Part shown: positions 27,447 through 40,155 of the stretch, piece after piece
Layout: every line of letters begins with the position of its first letter
Numbering within the stretch: the stretch's first letter is position 1
Assembly (NCBI RefSeq): GCF_001598855.1
Contig: NZ_BCZS01000003.1
Location: 269,072 to 333,071, forward strand
Source: Pluralibacter gergoviae ATCC 33028 = NBRC 105706
Lineage (GTDB): Bacteria; Pseudomonadota; Gammaproteobacteria; Enterobacterales; Enterobacteriaceae
Reading direction: 5' to 3'
Length of the DNA stretch: 64,000 bases
Notes under the pieces: model-generated
Told to the model about the DNA's origin: nothing
The model's database searches: none
Seen by the model: only the letters and a program-made list of their open reading frames with translations
Program-made: the position numbers and the translations under genes

Positions 27447-28874
27447 TCAAGATTGCAGAGCGGGCAATGTCTCCCGCGCGCAGGTCTGGTTGCGGCCTCT
27501 TTTTTTAGCCTGGTACAAAAAGTCGTCCGCCTCAACAATCAGTGTATTGAATGTATCAAGCAGCGTGCGGTTTTCCGTGTAGCCATTGCCGATGCCGATA
27601 CTCACCGTCACCTGCAGCGTCTGCTGCCGCCACTGAAACTGGCTGGCGGCAATGTGGGCGCGAACCGCTTCCGCCAGGCGGTAGCCCTCTTCCGCATTGC
27701 GCGTTTTGGCGGCCACCGCGAACTCCTCCCCGCCCATGCGCGCGACCAGCCCCTGGCTGCCGACCACGTCGCTCACCTGCCGCGCCAGCGCCGTCAACAC
27801 GTAGTCGCCGCACTCGTGGCCGTAGTTGTCGTTGACGCTTTTAAAGTAGTCGATATCCAGCAACATTACGGTAATGTGCTGTTCCGCGGTATCGCAGGGC
27901 CGCGTTTTCAGCACCTCATATAAGCCAGAGCGGGAATAGACGCGGGTAAGAAAATCGAAATCTGCCCGCAGCGAGACCTGGCGAATCAGATTATTAATGG
28001 CAATCACGCTGGAGGCGACGATCACCGGACAGATAGCGAGCGAGGCGATGCCGAGGCGCGTGGAGAAGAGCTGCGCATTCTGCAGCGGGCCATCCACCGC
28101 GAGGTTGATAATACCGTTAGCCACGAGAATGATTTCGCTGGCGCCGGTAATGAACGTCAGCAGGCAGACTACCGGCATCGGATAGCTGATCGCGCACCAG
28201 ATAAGCGCCGGCAGCGGGAACGCCAGGCTGCCGGCGCCGCCGACGGCAATGGCCGCCAGCAGCGAAACGACAAGCGCCAGCGCCGGCAGTAGCCTGCGCC
28301 AGCGAATGCCGGTAATTTCATAGGGCATGGTCAGGGTCATGACGCAGGGTAAAATCAGCACGCCGGTGGAGAACTGCTCGCTGAACCAGTCGCCGAGCAT
28401 CGGCCAGAAGCCCTGATGATTGACGCCGACCGAGGCGACGGCCCCGACCAGCGCGCAGGCCAGCGACGAGATCAGGCTGTAGTTGAACAACCGCAGGGCG
28501 TTAATCGGCTCCGGATCGGTGTCCTGCAGGCGCTTATCGCGCATCACCAGCTGGGCGACCATCACGATAAACACCATGTTGGAAGCGTTAATGACCAGCG
28601 AATCCAGGCTGCCCCACTGGGTCGTTATACCGTCATAGGCCAGCATCGCCACATAGCAGATAATGTAGTAGTGAATGCGGTTCAGCCACACGTAGCGGGC
28701 GAAAACGCCGGCCATTACCGCGTTCAGCGGCCAGAACAGCGACAGCTCCTGCACCAGGCGCAGCATGGCGCCAACCGCGTAGAAAAGCGTGGTCAGCAGA
28801 AAAAGCCAGACGATATTTCGCAGCACGTGCGCTTCGCTAAAACAGGCAATACGGGGGATAACGATAGAACGCAT
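27447..28874 (-). CDS. MASE1-like GGDEF diguanylate cyclase (YneF/DgcF position)
   Basis: A 475-residue protein with eight or so membrane segments in an N-terminal MASE1-like sensor and a C-terminal cyclase domain carrying RMGGEEF near 380. There is no RxxD inhibitory site ahead of it (the equivalent residues are SQGL). Its place next to yneG corresponds to E. coli yneF (dgcF), and I infer orthology from position. The signal sensed is unknown. Confidence 0.83.
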   Translation of the reverse strand: MRSIVIPRIACFSEAHVLRNIVWLFLLTTLFYAVGAMLRLVQELSLFWPLNAVMAGVFARYVWLNRIHYYIICYVAMLAYDGITTQWGSLDSLVINASNMVFIVMVAQLVMRDKRLQDTDPEPINALRLFNYSLISSLACALVGAVASVGVNHQGFWPMLGDWFSEQFSTGVLILPCVMTLTMPYEITGIRWRRLLPALALVVSLLAAIAVGGAGSLAFPLPALIWCAISYPMPVVCLLTFITGASEIILVANGIINLAVDGPLQNAQLFSTRLGIASLAICPVIVASSVIAINNLIRQVSLRADFDFLTRVYSRSGLYEVLKTRPCDTAEQHITVMLLDIDYFKSVNDNYGHECGDYVLTALARQVSDVVGSQGLVARMGGEEFAVAAKTRNAEEGYRLAEAVRAHIAASQFQWRQQTLQVTVSIGIGNGYTENRTLLDTFNTLIVEADDFLYQAKKRGRNQTCARETLPALQS

Positions 28875-28902
28875 TAATTATGGACCCTTAACGACGCGAA
28901 AA

Positions 28903-29262
28903 TTACCTGCTGTTCATCTGTATAACAAGCCAGTGATGGATCACCGACACAATATACGCCTGCTGCCCTTCACTCAAGTCACGTCCCTGGGCAATACCGT
29001 GCCATTTCTCAAGACAGCCCCGGCAGCAGGTTGCCGTGGCGTGCTGAGCAATAAACACCGGATGCCCGCGCATTGGCGTCTGCTTGCCGTCGTTGCGCGG
29101 ATGGGCCGGGGCCAGGCGCTGCGCCACAAAGTCGGCGGCGTGGCTGTCAATCACCTGCGCGCCCTTATCCCAGCAGTACTGCCGCTCTTTCGGCCCCAGC
29201 CGAAAGCGGGCGCGAAAAGTGGAGCGCCCCAGGCGGGTAAAGAGAGCGTCTAAATCCGCCAT
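28903..29262 (-). CDS. yneG: YneG, DUF4186 protein
   Basis: A 119-residue soluble protein of the YneG/DUF4186 family, of the same length and place as in E. coli. It has RxRFRLGPKERQYCWDKG near the start and a CCRGC cluster in the C-terminal third that could bind metal. Function is unknown. Its ATG overlaps the glsB stop (TGATG), so it is co-translated with glutaminase. Confidence 0.88.
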   Translation of the reverse strand: MADLDALFTRLGRSTFRARFRLGPKERQYCWDKGAQVIDSHAADFVAQRLAPAHPRNDGKQTPMRGHPVFIAQHATATCCRGCLEKWHGIAQGRDLSEGQQAYIVSVIHHWLVIQMNSR

Positions 29263-30188
29263 CAGAAGACCGACCTCCCGAGCCGCCGGGTCAGCGCTTC
29301 GAGCGCGGCGATCCCGGCCAGCGAATTGCCGGCCTCATCCAGTTCAGGGCACCAGACGGCGATCGCCATTTCGTGAGGCACAATGGCCACGATGCCGCCG
29401 CCGACGCCGGATTTGGCGGGCAGCCCCACGCGCCAGGCAAATTCGCCCGCATTCTGGTACATGCCGCTGGTGGCCATCAGGGCATTGATCTGCCGCGCCT
29501 GCATCGGCGTCACCACCGGTTGGCTGACGCCCGGCTGATGCCCCTGATTGGCGAGAAACAAAAAGGTCTGAGCCAGCTCGCAGCAGCTCATCCGCAGCGC
29601 GCAGTAGTGGAAGTAGTTTTGCAGTACGGTGCTGACATCATGGTCGAAGTTACCGAACGATTTCATAAGCCAGGCAATGGCCGCGTTTCGCGCCGCGTGA
29701 TCCATTTCCGAGCGGGCGACTACGCTATCGTAGGCAATGTCGTCCACCGCGGCAAGTTTGCGGACAATTTCCAGCATTCGCTGGCGCGGCGCGCTCAGCC
29801 GGCCCTGCAGCATATCGCAGACCACCAGCGCCCCGGCGTTGATAAACGGATTGCGCGGTTTGCCCTGCTCTATCTCCAGCTGCAGCAGCGAGTTAAAGGG
29901 CTGTCCGGAGGGATCTTTACCGACCCGCCGCCAGATCTCGTGCTCTTCGTAGTGGTTCATCGCCACCACCAGGCTCAGCACCTTGGAGATAGACTGGATA
30001 GAAAAGCGCTCGGCGGCGTCGCCGGCGCAGAAATGCTGCCCGTCTACCGTGCTGATGGCGATGCCGAGCTTGCGCCCGTCTACGCAGGCCAGCGCCGGGA
30101 TATAGTCCGCCACCCTGCCCTGGCCGATAAGCGGCGCCGCCTCGGCCAGAACTTCGCTCAGCATCTGATTATCAATACGCGTTGCCAC
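29262..30188 (-). CDS. glsB: Glutaminase GlsB (YneH)
   Basis: A 308-residue enzyme that hydrolyses glutamine to glutamate and ammonia. The Ser-Lys catalytic pair is in [10 protein letters not shown] near 63-67, and [12 protein letters not shown] and [19 protein letters not shown] match E. coli GlsB. I chose the GTG at 30188, which has GAAGGA in front and gives the E. coli length; an ATG two codons earlier is possible. Ammonia release can help acid survival, which fits the neighbouring aspartate decarboxylase module. Confidence 0.92.
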   Translation of the reverse strand: MATRIDNQMLSEVLAEAAPLIGQGRVADYIPALACVDGRKLGIAISTVDGQHFCAGDAAERFSIQSISKVLSLVVAMNHYEEHEIWRRVGKDPSGQPFNSLLQLEIEQGKPRNPFINAGALVVCDMLQGRLSAPRQRMLEIVRKLAAVDDIAYDSVVARSEMDHAARNAAIAWLMKSFGNFDHDVSTVLQNYFHYCALRMSCCELAQTFLFLANQGHQPGVSQPVVTPMQARQINALMATSGMYQNAGEFAWRVGLPAKSGVGGGIVAIVPHEMAIAVWCPELDEAGNSLAGIAALEALTRRLGRSVF

Positions 30189-30280
30189 TCTCATTCCTTC
30201 AGGCGCTTTTTTTAACGGCCCGGAGTATAGCAGCGTCGCGGGAAAGCGTCTTGTTTCCCGCGCATAAACAAAAGCAAAGC

Positions 30281-30310
30281 GGGAGTACGGGCCGCGGCCC
30301 GTACTCCCGA
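30281..30310 (-). terminator. Long palindrome after asdA
   Basis: GGGAGTACGGGCC and its exact complement make a stem with almost no loop, followed on the minus strand by GCTTTGCTTTTG. It likely terminates the aspT-asdA transcript before glsB. Confidence 0.65.
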
Positions 30311-30336
30311 CAGTAGCAGATTAAAGCGGTGATGGT

Positions 30337-31950
<1,614 letters not shown>

Positions 31951-31994
31951 TTAATATACAAACAGATATTAATTACGTGATGCGCTGCGTCCTG

Positions 31995-33683
31995 TTATGA
32001 CAGCAGCATAATGATGACCATGCCCCAGATTGTCAGCAGCGTATTGCCTACGGCATAGGTCACGGTATAACCGAGTGCGGGCACGTTACTTTTTGCTGAT
32101 TCGCAAATCATACCCAGAGCCGCCGTAGTGGTACGCGACCCGGCAATACAGCCAAACAGCAGTGCGGGGTGAAAGCGAAAAATATAGCGGCCTATATACA
32201 TGCTGACGACGAGCGGCAGCAGCGTGGCGAAGATGCCCCACAGAAACAGACTGGCGCCCAGGGTTCGCAGCCCTTCAATAAAACCATGCGCGGCGTTAAG
32301 CCCGACCACGGCGATAAACACATTCAGGCCAACGGAGTTCATAAACCACAGGGTCGGTTCCGGGATCCGGCCCCCCGTTGGACGCACGGAGCGCCACCAG
32401 CCAAAGACCAGGCCGGCAATCAGCGAGCCGCCCGCCGTAGAAAGGGTCAGCGGAATACCGGCAACGTTAATAACTACCGCCCCCACCATCGTACCGATAA
32501 AGATTGCCAGCCCGATAAATGAAACGTCGGCGGCATTGCCAGGGCGGTCCGCTTTCCCTACCTCGCCGGCAAAGCGCTTGGTATCCCGGGTCATACCGGT
32601 AATGGTGAGAATGTCGTTACGGCACAGCTTTGTTCCCGGCAGCACCGGAATACTCACGCCAAGCGGACCGCGCTTAATACCGCGCAGGAAAACGCCGTGG
32701 GTGAAGGGTTCTGCGGCCAGCTGCTCCAGCGTGACGTTTGCCCACTTCTTGTTGGTAAGAAAGATATCGACGCCCTCTACGGGAACGGCGATAAGCTCAG
32801 GGTCTTCAACTTCCTGCTGCGACTGGCCGATAAGCGCCAGTATCGCGGCCCTGCTGCCCTCAATGGCAATAATATCCCCGCAGGCAATCACCTCATCCGG
32901 CGTGGCGTCGATAATCCGCTCGCCCCGGCGGATGCGGCTGATGAACAGTCGGTTCTCCCGCTGCGCCAGCTCCAGCGTCGCCACGCTGCGGCCAATGATT
33001 TCACTCGTCTCATCGACCTGGTAGGCGCGAATGGAATAGCGGTGCCACGCGGTGCCTTTCTCCTGAGTCTCCTGCCCTTCGCTCATGGTCGCTTCATACT
33101 CTTTACAGGATTTCTCAAGATTAATGCCCAGCATTCGCGGCCCAATTATTGCGAGGAATATCGCCGAGCCCACCGTCCCGAATATATAGGTGACGGCATA
33201 GGCGACCGGCATCGCATCCTCCATGGCTTTGGTTTTATCTGGCGCAAGATGCAATCGGCCAATCGCATCGGTGGCTAACCCCATTGCCGCGGAAATAGTT
33301 TGCGAGCCGGCAAATAGTCCGGTAGACGATCCTAAATCGTATCCCGCCACTTTTGCACCAATAACCGGAAATATAAGACAAAGAATACAGACCACTACCG
33401 CAAATATTGCCTGCGGAATACCATCTTTCGATATCCCATGAACAAATTGCGGACCAACGCCGTAGCCGACGGCAAAAAGAAACATTAAGAAAAAGGTGCT
33501 TTTAACGGTCCCTGATATATGAACACCCACCAGGCCGATAATCAATGCTGCGATTAGCGTCGACGTTACCGCACCTAAACTAAAACCGTGAAAACTTTTC
33601 CCTCCAAGCCAATAGCCAATGCCGATAGACAAAAATATCGCTATCTCAGGATAGGCTCGTAGCGTATTAATAAGCCACTCCAT
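31995..33683 (-). CDS. aspT: Aspartate:alanine antiporter AspT
   Basis: A 562-residue inner-membrane exchanger. Two groups of membrane segments flank a hydrophilic domain (about residues 200-370) with two TrkA-C-like lobes, as in the AAE transporter family; AGSQTISAAMG and AGSRTTTAALG are the repeated substrate-site motifs. It exchanges aspartate for alanine with net charge movement. It is the first gene of the aspT-asdA operon, 56 bases upstream of asdA. Confidence 0.92.
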   Translation of the reverse strand: MEWLINTLRAYPEIAIFLSIGIGYWLGGKSFHGFSLGAVTSTLIAALIIGLVGVHISGTVKSTFFLMFLFAVGYGVGPQFVHGISKDGIPQAIFAVVVCILCLIFPVIGAKVAGYDLGSSTGLFAGSQTISAAMGLATDAIGRLHLAPDKTKAMEDAMPVAYAVTYIFGTVGSAIFLAIIGPRMLGINLEKSCKEYEATMSEGQETQEKGTAWHRYSIRAYQVDETSEIIGRSVATLELAQRENRLFISRIRRGERIIDATPDEVIACGDIIAIEGSRAAILALIGQSQQEVEDPELIAVPVEGVDIFLTNKKWANVTLEQLAAEPFTHGVFLRGIKRGPLGVSIPVLPGTKLCRNDILTITGMTRDTKRFAGEVGKADRPGNAADVSFIGLAIFIGTMVGAVVINVAGIPLTLSTAGGSLIAGLVFGWWRSVRPTGGRIPEPTLWFMNSVGLNVFIAVVGLNAAHGFIEGLRTLGASLFLWGIFATLLPLVVSMYIGRYIFRFHPALLFGCIAGSRTTTAALGMICESAKSNVPALGYTVTYAVGNTLLTIWGMVIIMLLS

Positions 33684-34176
33684 ACCATATACCCCTCTAT
33701 TTATTTAAATGAGGAAAGAAGATTTTTGCAATGCGTTAACTGGCGAAATCCATTCTGTGCATTGCGTACTTAATTTATTTATCAATAAGTGCGGATAGGC
33801 AGTCATTTAAAATAAACAGGCGGTAAATTGATTTACAACATGATTTGTATGACAAATGAAGCGAGCTAATGTTAGCGCGGCGTTATCGCGCAATGTAAAT
33901 AATAATAAAAGCCGCTGTTTTATTTCTGATAAAAGCCGATCATTAATTATCCAGAGTGATTTTACTTTAGTCAGTAAATGCGCGTTTTTTTGGCAAATGA
34001 GATATTCGGGCAGATAACGATCGCGGCGGAAAATGATTAACAATTTATTCGCCGGCGTGAAACTTACGCTGCCGTCCCCGGCGAAGCGCGGTGAGAGTGG
34101 CCCGCAATAGGCGCCAACGGATACAGCTAAAAAAGCCCGCGGGTTGCGCGGGCTCGTGGCAGCAGGCTAGCGGTGG
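33684..34176. other. AT-rich region upstream of aspT
   Basis: About 490 bases rich in A and T, with short frames on the minus strand but no ribosome site or family resemblance. It should contain the aspT promoter. The sad terminator lies at its right end. Confidence 0.4.
34129..34153 (-). terminator. Terminator of sad
   Basis: On the minus strand AGCCCGCGCAACCCGCGGGCT forms a stem followed by six T. It lies just after the sad stop codon. Confidence 0.85.
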
Positions 34177-35562
34177 CTAGTGCCGATCCTTCCACACAGT
34201 CTGCACATTGCAGAACTCATGCAGACCGAAGTGCGACAGCTCGCGGCCAAAGCCGCTCTTCTTCACGCCGCCGAAGGCGACGCGGGCGTCGGAGGCGCTG
34301 TAGCCGTTGATAAACACCCCGCCGCACTCCAGCTCGCGGGAGAAGCGCTCCGCCAGCGCCGTATCGGCGGTATAAACGGTGGCCGACAGGCCAAAATCGC
34401 TATCGTTGGCAAGGGCCAGCGCATGATCCGCGTCGCGGGCCACGGTGATGGCCGCCACCGGGCCAAACATCTCCTGGCGGAACGCGGTCATCTCCGGCGT
34501 CACGTTGCCGAGCACCGTCGGCGCGTAGTAGTTGCCGGCGCCGGCGAGCTTCTCGCCGCCGAGCAGCAGCGTGGCGCCCTCCCGCAGCGTGGCGGTGACC
34601 TGCGCGTGCAGCTCATCGCGCAGATCGTAGCGCGCCATCGGCCCGAGGTAGTTCTGCTCGTCTTCCGGATTGCCCATCTTCAGCGCTTCGGTTGCCGCGA
34701 CAAATTTTGCGCTAAAGGCGTCGGCAATACCGGCCTCAACGATAAAGCGCTTCGCGGCGGCGCACACCTGCCCGGTATTCTGGTAGCGGCCAATCACCGC
34801 GGCCTTCACGGCCTCATCCAGGTCGGCATCGTTGAGCACAATAAACGGATCCGAACCGCCCAGCTCCAGCACGCACTTCTTCAGCGCCGCCCCGGCCTGG
34901 GCGCCGATCGCTTTCCCCGCCCGCATGCTGCCGGTCAGGGTGACGGCGGCGATACGCGGATCGTTAATCATCTGCGAGACGCCGTCATTGGTGGCATTAA
35001 CCCAGCCGAAGACGCCTTGCGGAATGCCGGCGTCGCGAAAGATCTCGCCAATCAGCCGGGCGCAGCCCATCACGTTCGGGGCATGCTTGAGCAGATAGCT
35101 GTTGCCCGCCAGCAGGATCGGCACCGCGCCGCGCAGCACCTGCCACAGCGGGAAGTTCCACGGCATCACGGCGGCAATCGGCCCCAGCGGACGATACTCA
35201 ATCGTCGCCTTGTTGTTTTCCACCATCGTCGGCTCGGAGGCCAGCATCGCCGGGCCGTGCTCCGCATACCAGTCGCACAGTCCGGCCGACTTGGCGACTT
35301 CCCCCCGGGCCTGGGCAATGGGTTTGCCCATCTCGCGGCTGATGGTCAGCGCCATCTCGTCGGCGCGGTGGCGCAGCGTGCGTCCGAGCTGGCGCAGCGC
35401 ATCGGCGCGCTGGGCAACGGTGGCGGTTTTCCAGCGGCGATAGCCGCTGTCGGCCTGCGCAATGGCGCGATCGACGTCTTCAGCCGTGGCCCACGGCAGC
35501 GTGGAAAGGGTTTCACCGGTTGCCGGGTTGACGGAGATAGCGTGGGTTGCAGGTGATGTCAT
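34177..35562 (-). CDS. sad: NAD-dependent succinate semialdehyde dehydrogenase Sad (YneI)
   Basis: A 461-residue aldehyde dehydrogenase, nearly collinear with E. coli Sad (462). The catalytic Glu is in LELGGSDPFIV and the Cys in NTGQVCAAAKRF. It oxidises succinate semialdehyde to succinate. It is divergent from yneJ, the LysR gene, with about 100 bases between, as in E. coli. Confidence 0.94.
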   Translation of the reverse strand: MTSPATHAISVNPATGETLSTLPWATAEDVDRAIAQADSGYRRWKTATVAQRADALRQLGRTLRHRADEMALTISREMGKPIAQARGEVAKSAGLCDWYAEHGPAMLASEPTMVENNKATIEYRPLGPIAAVMPWNFPLWQVLRGAVPILLAGNSYLLKHAPNVMGCARLIGEIFRDAGIPQGVFGWVNATNDGVSQMINDPRIAAVTLTGSMRAGKAIGAQAGAALKKCVLELGGSDPFIVLNDADLDEAVKAAVIGRYQNTGQVCAAAKRFIVEAGIADAFSAKFVAATEALKMGNPEDEQNYLGPMARYDLRDELHAQVTATLREGATLLLGGEKLAGAGNYYAPTVLGNVTPEMTAFRQEMFGPVAAITVARDADHALALANDSDFGLSATVYTADTALAERFSRELECGGVFINGYSASDARVAFGGVKKSGFGRELSHFGLHEFCNVQTVWKDRH

Positions 35563-35664
35563 GTTGTCTCTCCAGATAGGGAACGATTTGCAGGATAGTG
35601 CCCCACTCTGCTATTTATGGAAAATGAATAATATTAACCATCCCATTCACGATGCGAGAATACT

Positions 35665-36537
35665 GTGGATCTGACCCAGCTTGAGATGTTTAACGCCGTG
35701 GCCCGGGAAGGCAGCATTACCCAGGCCGCGCGCAGGGTGCACCGCGTGCCCTCCAATCTGACTACCCGCATCCGCCAGTTGGAGGACGATCTCGGCGTGG
35801 CGCTATTTATTCGCGAAAACCAGCGCCTGCGCCTGTCGCCCGCCGGACACAGCTTCCTGCGCTACAGCGAGCAGATCCTCGCCCTGGTGGACGAAGCCCG
35901 CATGGTGGTGGCCGGCGATGAGCCGCAGGGGCTGTTTTCGGTTGGTTCGCTGGAGAGCACCGCCGCCGTGCGCATTCCGCCGACGCTGGCGCGCTATAAC
36001 CAGCGCTATCCCAAGATCCAGTTCGATCTGGCGACCGGCCCTTCCGGGACCATGATTGACGGCGTGCTGGAGGGAACGCTCAGCGCCGCGTTCGTCGACG
36101 GGCCGGTGATGAATCCGGGTCTGGAGGGGATCCCGGTTTACCGGGAAGAGATGATGATCGTCGCGCCGAAGGGGCATCCGCCGGTGACGCGCGGCGGCGA
36201 CGTTAACGGCAGCAGCATCTACGCCTTTCGCGCCAACTGCTCCTACCGCCGCCATTTCGAAAGCTGGTTCCACGCCGACGGCGCCGCCCCGGGACGTATT
36301 CACGAAATGGAGTCCTACCACGGTATGCTGGCCTGCGCGATCGCCGGCGCCGGGCTGGCGATGATGCCCCGCTCGATGCTCGAAAGTATGCCCGGTCATC
36401 ATCAGGTCGAAGCGTGGCCGCTGCCGGAGAAGTGGCGCTGGCTCACCACCTGGCTTATCTGGCGGCGCGGAGCAAAAACCCGGCAGCTCGACGCCTTTAT
36501 CGAACTGCTGGATGAGGCTCCGGCCGCGGCGTCCTAG
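35665..36537 (+). CDS. yneJ: LysR-family regulator YneJ
   Basis: A 290-residue LysR-type regulator with an N-terminal winged helix ([25 protein letters not shown]) and a periplasmic-binding-fold effector domain ([23 protein letters not shown]). It starts with GTG. It is very similar to E. coli YneJ and probably controls sad from the shared intergenic region. Its TAG stop and the autotransporter's TAG stop lie in one CTAG palindrome at 36534-36537. Confidence 0.92.
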   Translation: MDLTQLEMFNAVAREGSITQAARRVHRVPSNLTTRIRQLEDDLGVALFIRENQRLRLSPAGHSFLRYSEQILALVDEARMVVAGDEPQGLFSVGSLESTAAVRIPPTLARYNQRYPKIQFDLATGPSGTMIDGVLEGTLSAAFVDGPVMNPGLEGIPVYREEMMIVAPKGHPPVTRGGDVNGSSIYAFRANCSYRRHFESWFHADGAAPGRIHEMESYHGMLACAIAGAGLAMMPRSMLESMPGHHQVEAWPLPEKWRWLTTWLIWRRGAKTRQLDAFIELLDEAPAAAS

Positions 36538-39500
36538 AAGCGCCAGTTAAACCCGGCGTTGACGCTGTTGTCCTGGTGATTCGATGACAGCAGCCCGCCG
36601 TAGCCCAGCGTCAGCGCGGCGTTATCGTTCACCGCGACCTCCGCGCCGGCCTTCAGCAGCAGGCCGTCCCGCGACACCGGCACGCTGCGAGTCACGAACG
36701 CCGCATCGCTATTGCGGAAGTGCAGCCCGGTTCCCCGGTCGCGGTCGCCGTACTGATGCTGCCAGCCCGCTTCGCCGCGCAGCGACACCGCCGTCTCTTT
36801 AGCTACCTGCCAGGTGGTGTCCGCCCGCAGGCCCAGCGTTGAGAGCGTCGCATCGGTATGCTGCTTGCCGCCGCCCAGCGCCGCCGCGCCGCCGTGCTCG
36901 CCGATGCGGTTATTCTCAAAGTTGACGTAGGCCAGATTGGCGAACGGCTCCAGGTTCACCCATCCGGTCTCAACGCCGTAGCCGGTTTCCGCAAACAGCT
37001 GCGCGGTGCGCGCGCTGTAGCTCGCCGACGCCCGGTCGCGCTGCGCCCCGTAGGCGATGTCCCGCGAGGTGCCGATGCGGTGCCAGGTGTAGCCCGCGCC
37101 GGTGCGCAGTGCGAGATTGCCGAACTCCCGTCCGCCGTAAGCCGCCAGGTGGTAGTTGTCGCTGTCGCCCTTCGCCCCGTGGCCGCCGTCCAGCGAGGTG
37201 CGGGTATAGCCCGTCGCCACGCCGAGCCGCCAGTCGTTGGCAACCTCGGCGTCCAGCCCCAGCAGCACACCGTAGGTATTTGCCTGGTAGCCGGTGCCCG
37301 AGGCGTGGTCCCACGCGCCGAGCAGCTGCGCCCAGGCGCCGCTTTCGTCAGCCTTGATTTCCGACGGGCCCGCCAGCCCCTCGCTCTGGCGCAGACGGCC
37401 GTTGAGCGTTTCGCGCAGGTAGCGGCTGTCGTTGACCAGCGCCGAGGCGATATCGGCGTGGATTTGCCCGCCCAGCTGCCGGAAGGCGTGCCGCGCCTCG
37501 CCCGCGCTGCCGCTGGCCAGAATGCTTTCATACACCGGATGGCCCGCGTCGAGGGACTCCGCCGCCCGGGCCACGCCGCGCTGGTTGCGGGTTGCCGCCA
37601 CGCTCTCAAAGCGGCGGTCGTTGCGGCCGACGTCGAGCAGCACGCGGTCCGGCCGGTAGCGCAGCGCAGTGCCGAGGAACAGGTACTGCGGCGCCGCCGA
37701 ATCAAACTGCCCGCTGACGCCGCCCGCCGCGCTGAGAATGTCGTAGCGCTGCCCGGCGAGGCTGCGCACCTGCGCCTGGCTCAGTAAATTGCGGTCGTTT
37801 TCAAGTGACACCGTCACGTCACCGCCATTAATCTGCGCCGCGCCGCCGCTGGCAATGCGGTCGCTGCGCCCGTCCGCGCCGACCTCTACCGCGTAGCGTG
37901 AACCGGGCTCAAAGCGCAGGTCGCGATCGACGCTGAGGGTGCCGATGGAGTTGCCCGGCGCCACGGTGCCGCCGCGATTGGCGGTCAGGGAGCCGACGCG
38001 GCCGCTGCCGCCGACGATACCGCCGCCCTGCACGCTGACGTCAGAAGTCAGCGAGCCGTTGACCGCCAGCCGCCCTTCGTTGACCCGCGTCGGACCTGAA
38101 TAGGTGTTCGCGCCGGCGAGCACCAGCGTCCCAATGCCGAGCTTGGTCAGTCCGCCGTGGCCCGAGATATCGTTGCGCCAGACGTCGAGCCCGCACAGTA
38201 CGCTGTCGCAAACGCGCTGGGTCGGCTTGCCCGCATCGAGCACGGCGCCGACGCCCGGCAGATCCACCACAAATTGCGAGGGGCCGTAGGCGCCTTTGAT
38301 GCGCAGCGCCTCGGGAATGTCCTCTTCGGTAACCAGCATGCCCGGCCCGTCGATGGCTTTACCGAGATTGATCATCCCCCAGCCGAACAGCGGGTCGATA
38401 CCCGGCGCGCCCATATCGGTGGCGGTGGTCTTCAGCACTTCCGCCACCTGCGCCCCGGTCATATAGGGGAAGCGCTCCATCAGTACCGCAATGCTGCCCG
38501 CCGTATGCGGTGCGGCCATCGAGGTGCCGCTGTAGCGCGCGTAGCCGGTGGTCAGGTCCTCGAGGCTGGTGCCGTTGATGACCGAGCTGTAGACCCGCGT
38601 CCCCGGCGCCGAGACGCAGAAGCTGGCGGTGTAGCCGCAGCGCGATGAAAAGGTGCTGATGCTGTAATCGCCGCGGTTTTGCGGATCCTGGAGACTGGAC
38701 ACCGACAGCCAGTTCGGCGCGATATCCGGCACAAAGTAGGCCAGCCCGGCCATCGCATCAGGATTATTGAGGTTGCCGTCGTTGCCGGCGGCAAAGATAG
38801 TGACCACGCCGCTGCGCGCCGCGTCGATAGCGCCCTGATAGGCCCCGCCCGGCGCCGTGCCGAGAATAGCGCGGATCTGGTCGAACTGCTTTTGCGCGTC
38901 CGCCACCGAAAAGTGGGGAAAGGCCGGGTTGTAGCCGCCCTCGGCAAACTTTTCGGTGATGCCGATCCCCCAGCTGTTATTGATGATGCGCGCCCCGCTG
39001 TCTACCAGCGCCTCCCAGCCCGCTTTATAGACCGCGCCGTCGTTACCGAGAATAATGCCGTCCTCCGGTCCGGGGTCGCCGTTTTCCGCGCTGACGATCT
39101 GCGCGCCGTAGGCCACGCCGTGCATCGGACCGCCGTCGCGGCTGCCGGCGGCAATACCGCCGACGTGGGTACCGTGAGAGCCCAGCGTGCCGTCAGAATC
39201 CTGACTCGGCGTGCCGTCGTAGCGAAATTTGTCGCCTTTTTTCACCGGAATATAGGGATCGGTGTATTCGCGGATCCCCTCCGTCACCAGATTAACGACT
39301 TTATTGTCGCCGGAGAATTCGGGATGCTTCGCGTAAACCGGCTGATCGAATATGCCGAGCCTGACGCCTTTACCGCTGTAGCCCGCCGCGTAGGCGCGGT
39401 CGGCGTTAATCGCTCCGAGCCCCCACTCGGCGTTAAATTCCGGCGTTCGCCAGCTCGCGGGATCGCCCGCCCTGCCAGGCTCAATATAATCCGCGGCGTG

Positions 39501-39617
39501 GGCGCTGCCGTATGCGGCAAGATAAACCAATATCGCTCCCCACCGCAGCCGGAAATTGCCGCACGGCGGGCGAGCGTTATTCACACTGTTAATGTCTTTA
39601 ATCATTCCAGAGAGCAT
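36534..39617 (-). CDS. Subtilase (S8) autotransporter
   Basis: A 1027-residue type V secreted protease (about 1023 if begun at the ATG at 39605). The signal peptide ends GSAHA-AD. The subtilisin triad is Asp near 90 (LGIFDQPVY), His near 150 ([13 protein letters not shown]) and Ser near 362 (SGTSMAAPH). A PATR-type repeat ([15 protein letters not shown]) begins the beta-helix linker near 505. The last 270 or so residues are an autotransporter barrel ending in FNWRF with the terminal Phe. No linker cleavage site is obvious. It is not part of the E. coli backbone at this place and looks inserted between yneJ and the PhzF genes. Confidence 0.9.
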   Translation of the reverse strand: MLSGMIKDINSVNNARPPCGNFRLRWGAILVYLAAYGSAHAADYIEPGRAGDPASWRTPEFNAEWGLGAINADRAYAAGYSGKGVRLGIFDQPVYAKHPEFSGDNKVVNLVTEGIREYTDPYIPVKKGDKFRYDGTPSQDSDGTLGSHGTHVGGIAAGSRDGGPMHGVAYGAQIVSAENGDPGPEDGIILGNDGAVYKAGWEALVDSGARIINNSWGIGITEKFAEGGYNPAFPHFSVADAQKQFDQIRAILGTAPGGAYQGAIDAARSGVVTIFAAGNDGNLNNPDAMAGLAYFVPDIAPNWLSVSSLQDPQNRGDYSISTFSSRCGYTASFCVSAPGTRVYSSVINGTSLEDLTTGYARYSGTSMAAPHTAGSIAVLMERFPYMTGAQVAEVLKTTATDMGAPGIDPLFGWGMINLGKAIDGPGMLVTEEDIPEALRIKGAYGPSQFVVDLPGVGAVLDAGKPTQRVCDSVLCGLDVWRNDISGHGGLTKLGIGTLVLAGANTYSGPTRVNEGRLAVNGSLTSDVSVQGGGIVGGSGRVGSLTANRGGTVAPGNSIGTLSVDRDLRFEPGSRYAVEVGADGRSDRIASGGAAQINGGDVTVSLENDRNLLSQAQVRSLAGQRYDILSAAGGVSGQFDSAAPQYLFLGTALRYRPDRVLLDVGRNDRRFESVAATRNQRGVARAAESLDAGHPVYESILASGSAGEARHAFRQLGGQIHADIASALVNDSRYLRETLNGRLRQSEGLAGPSEIKADESGAWAQLLGAWDHASGTGYQANTYGVLLGLDAEVANDWRLGVATGYTRTSLDGGHGAKGDSDNYHLAAYGGREFGNLALRTGAGYTWHRIGTSRDIAYGAQRDRASASYSARTAQLFAETGYGVETGWVNLEPFANLAYVNFENNRIGEHGGAAALGGGKQHTDATLSTLGLRADTTWQVAKETAVSLRGEAGWQHQYGDRDRGTGLHFRNSDAAFVTRSVPVSRDGLLLKAGAEVAVNDNAALTLGYGGLLSSNHQDNSVNAGFNWRF

Positions 39618-40155
39618 CCCTTGTTATTGAGCCGTTATTACGTGAATTTATACGACATATTTTGCAATATAAAACAATAATCGCTCACCTCTCGCTGTCA
39701 ATAAACGCCGGTGCAATTTCGGTGGGCTTATCGCGATGTAAACACTTTCAAAAATAAGAAATAGTGATGATTATCAGGCAACCTTGAGCAACGCTCAAGA
39801 CTCGCCAGCCAGGACAGCAACGTAATGATTTACATAGATAAAATCACAACCCCTCTGTGCCAGTATATTTATAATGATGACTCCATTCATAAAATGAGTG
39901 GCAATAAAGGAGTCAGAAACCACAAGCGCCAGAAAATCCACAGAATAATGAACCATAATTTTTCCAGGGAGGCGATAATACGGGGTGATCCTCTGACGCA
40001 AAGCCATTATCAGGATGATAAAACTGGCCATAGACCACACTAAAAGAATTGTTTTACTTATTCCAGAATAACCTTACAGTGCGCACCAAGGAATATATGG
40101 CAGAGGAAATTGCACTTGCTGGAAAACCCGCCCGCGCTGCCGCGGGCGAATATTT
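39618..40155. other. AT-rich non-coding stretch
   Basis: About 540 bases of AT-rich DNA upstream of the autotransporter and downstream of the PhzF genes. Small frames on both strands (39795-40040 and 39825-40043) lie antisense to each other and lack ribosome sites. A seven-base inverted repeat (CTTGAGC...GCTCAAG) sits at 39783-39799. Low GC around a surface-protein gene often marks transferred DNA. Confidence 0.4.
39783..39799. repeat. Inverted repeat CTTGAGC-AAC-GCTCAAG
   Basis: A perfect seven-base inverted repeat with a three-base spacer, about 170 bases ahead of the autotransporter start. It could be an operator or part of a terminator; no T-run follows. Confidence 0.4.

Noticed and set aside
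33807..34043. 78-codon minus frame upstream of aspT
   Set aside because: AT-rich intergenic DNA with no ribosome site or recognisable protein features.
39795..40043. Two opposed small frames
   Set aside because: Antisense to each other in AT-rich DNA, no ribosome sites.
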